Source: DATLCI01 sp035526435
GTDB lineage: Bacteria; Acidobacteriota; Terriglobia; Terriglobales; Acidobacteriaceae
Assembly: GCA_035526435.1 (NCBI GenBank)
Contig: DATLCI010000227.1
Coordinates: 1-6,300, forward strand
Length of the DNA stretch: 6,300 bases
Direction: 5' to 3'
Under the pieces are notes generated by a model. That model saw only the letters and a program-made list of their open reading frames with translations. It was not told where the DNA came from and did not search any database. Shown piece after piece: positions 4,267 to 6,300 of the stretch (position 1 is the stretch's first letter; each line of letters begins with the position of its first letter). Both the position numbers and the translations under genes were made by a program.

Positions 4267-6300
4267 ATGCCCTTAACCATTGGTTCACAGCTAGGCCCTT
4301 ACGAGATCCTTGCGCCCGCCGGCGCGGGCGGTATGGGAGAAGTCTATAAGGCGCGCGATACGCGCCTCGACCGTACGGTCGCGATCAAAGTCCTGCCGTC
4401 GCATCTTTCCTCTGACCGGGACTTGAAACTACGTTTCGAGCGGGAAGCGAAGTCCATCTCCGCGCTGCAACATCCGAGCATCTGTGCCCTGTTCGATGTG
4501 GGCTCGCAGGATGGCGTGGACTTCCTGGTGATGGAATTCCTGGAAGGCGAGACCCTGGCGGAACGGATCCAGCAAAAGGGCGCGCTGCCCATCGAGCAGG
4601 TATTGAAGATCGGCATCGAAGTGGCGGACGCCCTGGACCGCGCTCACCGCCAGGGCATCCTGCACCGCGACTTAAAGCCCGGCAACATCATGCTGACCAA
4701 ATCCGGAGCCAAGCTGATGGACTTTGGCTTGGCGAAAGCGTCGGGCATGGCGGTGGGTGCGAGTTCGGCGGCCGCGCTGACGGCGGCGATCACGCGTACG
4801 AGCCCGGCCTCTCCGGTCACGCAAGCGGGAACCATTGTGGGAACGTTCCAGTACATGAGTCCGGAACAACTCGAAGGCAAAGAGGCCGATGCGCGGAGTG
4901 ACATCTTCGCCTACGGCGCGGTGCTCTACGAGATGGCGACGGGCAAACATGCCTTTGAGGGTAAGAGCCAGATCTCGGTGATGTCAGCCATCCTGGAAAA
5001 GGAGCCGGAGCCGATCAGCGCGATCCAGCCCATGACGCCGCTCGCATTCGAGCACGTGGTGAAGCGCGCGCTGGCCAAAGATCCCGATGAGCGCTGGCAG
5101 ACGGCGGCGGACCTGAAGTCCGAGTTGAAGTGGATCAGCCAGACCAGTTCCTCCGCGAAGGCCATGAGTCCGGGGATCAAGCGGAAGAAGTATCAGAGCT
5201 GGATGACGATGGCGGGAGTCGCGCTAGCGGCAGTAATTGTGACGGCGCTGGCGCTGTGGATGCTAGGTGCTGGGAGATCCGGCGACGTGGTGCAGACCTT
5301 CCTGCTGCCGCCGGAAGGTGGACAGTTCATTTTCACCGGGCAAGGTGCGGGGCCGCCGGTGATCTCTCCGGACGGGACCAAGGTGGTCTTCCAGGCGTCC
5401 GCACCGGAGGGCAAACGGCTGCTGTGGGTGCGCGCGATCCGCTCGCTGGTCCCTTTGCCCATCAGCGGAACGGAAAGCGGCATGTATCCATTCTGGTCAC
5501 CTGACAGCAAAGAGATCGGTTTTTTCCAGGGCGGGAAGCTGAAGCGAGTGGATGTGGCCGGCGGGCCGGTAACCACTATCGCCGACGCGTCCGCGGGGCG
5601 CGGTGGGAGTTGGAGCAAGGACGGCGTGGTCATTTTTGCGCCGGGGACCAGCGACGGCATCCACAAGGTTGCGAGTGCGGGGGGTCAAGCGGTAGCGGTC
5701 ACCAAGGTGCTATCCACGGAGACTTCCAACCGCTGGCCGGCATTCCTGCCGGATGGCAAACATTTCCTGTTCCTGGCGTGGAACCAGGGCGGCAACACCA
5801 CGGGAGAAGGCTATTCGATCTTTGCGGCATCGCTGGATGGCGGCGAGCGGCAACTGGTAGTCACGGGCGCGACCAGCGTCGCGTATGCAGACGGGTATCT
5901 GCTGTACGTGCGCGGGAACAACCTGCTGGCGCAGAGATTCGACCTGGGATCGCTGAAAGTTCAGGGTGATCCAATCGCGCTATTTGAACGGGTGCAATCA
6001 GACCCGCAGTTCGGACGCGCGAATTTTTCCGTTTCATCGAGCGGGGGACTGGTGTTCGTGAACGGGCCCAGTGCTTCCGAGTCGAAGGTGTCCTGGATCG
6101 GGCAGGATGGCCGTCCGCTGGGAGCGATCGGAGGCCCGGGGAATTGGTCGGGGCTGCGCATCTCTCCGGATGGCAAGATGCTGGCGGCGACGTTCGATCC
6201 CGGCAATGCCGACATCTGGCTGCTGAGTCTCACCCGGGAGATCAAGAGCCGCCTGACCTTCGATCCTTCGCCGGACCTCAACCCGGTCTGGTCACCGGAT
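4267..6300 (+). CDS. Receptor-like Ser/Thr protein kinase with TolB/WD40-like propeller repeats (3' end beyond window)
   Basis: The frame is open from ATG 4267 to the window edge: 678 codons, no stop, so the gene is cut by the window and not broken. Residues 12-285 form a Hanks-type (PknB-like) kinase: glycine loop GAGGMGEV (19-26), Lys41 in AIK, helix-C Glu60, HRDLKPGN (133-140, catalytic Asp135), DFG (152-154), YMSPE (196-200), Asp212 and Arg276. All residues needed for phosphotransfer are present. A long Ser/Thr/Ala-rich activation loop (155-191) could hold phosphorylation sites. After a basic RKKY stretch, one membrane helix (about 312-334) leads to an outer region of propeller-type repeats, with SPDG-like turns near residues 368, 412, 451, 495, 633 and 676 and less regular copies near 542 and 593, a pitch of about 40-50. 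The kinase should be cytoplasmic and the propeller periplasmic, a sensor-type layout; ligand and targets are unknown. The LGPYEILAPAGAGGMGEVYKARD opening fixes the start. Confidence 0.95.
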   Translation, partial: MPLTIGSQLGPYEILAPAGAGGMGEVYKARDTRLDRTVAIKVLPSHLSSDRDLKLRFEREAKSISALQHPSICALFDVGSQDGVDFLVMEFLEGETLAERIQQKGALPIEQVLKIGIEVADALDRAHRQGILHRDLKPGNIMLTKSGAKLMDFGLAKASGMAVGASSAAALTAAITRTSPASPVTQAGTIVGTFQYMSPEQLEGKEADARSDIFAYGAVLYEMATGKHAFEGKSQISVMSAILEKEPEPISAIQPMTPLAFEHVVKRALAKDPDERWQTAADLKSELKWISQTSSSAKAMSPGIKRKKYQSWMTMAGVALAAVIVTALALWMLGAGRSGDVVQTFLLPPEGGQFIFTGQGAGPPVISPDGTKVVFQASAPEGKRLLWVRAIRSLVPLPISGTESGMYPFWSPDSKEIGFFQGGKLKRVDVAGGPVTTIADASAGRGGSWSKDGVVIFAPGTSDGIHKVASAGGQAVAVTKVLSTETSNRWPAFLPDGKHFLFLAWNQGGNTTGEGYSIFAASLDGGERQLVVTGATSVAYADGYLLYVRGNNLLAQRFDLGSLKVQGDPIALFERVQSDPQFGRANFSVSSSGGLVFVNGPSASESKVSWIGQDGRPLGAIGGPGNWSGLRISPDGKMLAATFDPGNADIWLLSLTREIKSRLTFDPSPDLNPVWSPD

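Noticed and set aside
5193..5969. Open frames within the kinase gene: 5193-5666 (minus strand) and 5610-5969 (plus strand)
   Set aside because: Frame 1 is continuous from 4267 to 6300 and encodes the membrane helix and propeller repeats; the other frames carry no recognisable motif.
1..6300. CRISPR arrays, tRNA or rRNA genes, insertion sequences, integrases, toxin-antitoxin or other defence genes
   Set aside because: No regularly spaced direct repeats, tRNA cloverleaf, transposase or integrase motif, or terminal inverted repeats were seen; four intact ordinary genes account for nearly all of the sequence.

Overview
The window is GC-rich bacterial chromosomal DNA with four protein genes and short intergenic gaps; no gap exceeds 150 bases. 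The best hint of origin is the gene at the right edge, a Ser/Thr protein kinase joined through one membrane helix to a long outer domain of TolB/WD40-like propeller repeats. Such fusions are strongly expanded in Acidobacteriota (Koribacter/Solibacter-type soil bacteria). This assignment is inferred from gene content and was not tested by a database search.

Layout, left to right: (1) 32-904, + strand, a dimanganese (KatN-type) catalase with all five expected metal ligands. (2) 905-1007, a gap between convergent genes with two hairpins; the larger is a likely terminator, mainly for the minus-strand gene. (3) 1008-3137, - strand, a 709-residue GspE/PilB-family secretion or pilus assembly ATPase with a cyclic-nucleotide-binding domain at its N-terminus, where c-di-GMP-binding motifs often lie in related ATPases. 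(4) 3138-3283, a gap holding a good Shine-Dalgarno, a terminator-like hairpin with a T-run and a TATAAT box, all on the minus strand. (5) 3284-4162, - strand, an exported protein of unknown function that appears to consist of two diverged copies of one domain. (6) 4163-4266, a divergent promoter region in which both flanking genes have a -10-like box only 9-11 bases before the start codon and no well-placed Shine-Dalgarno, suggesting (near-)leaderless transcripts. (7) 4267-6300, + strand, the receptor-like kinase, open to the window edge without a stop.

The genes do not form one operon: the catalase and ATPase converge, the exported protein and kinase diverge, and a terminator-like element separates the two minus-strand genes. 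Common themes are stress defence and signalling (cyclic nucleotide, protein phosphorylation), but no functional link is shown by the sequence. Overall this looks like an ordinary chromosomal region rather than a mobile or defence island. The most distinctive items are the CNB-ATPase fusion, the duplicated exported protein and the two compact start regions.
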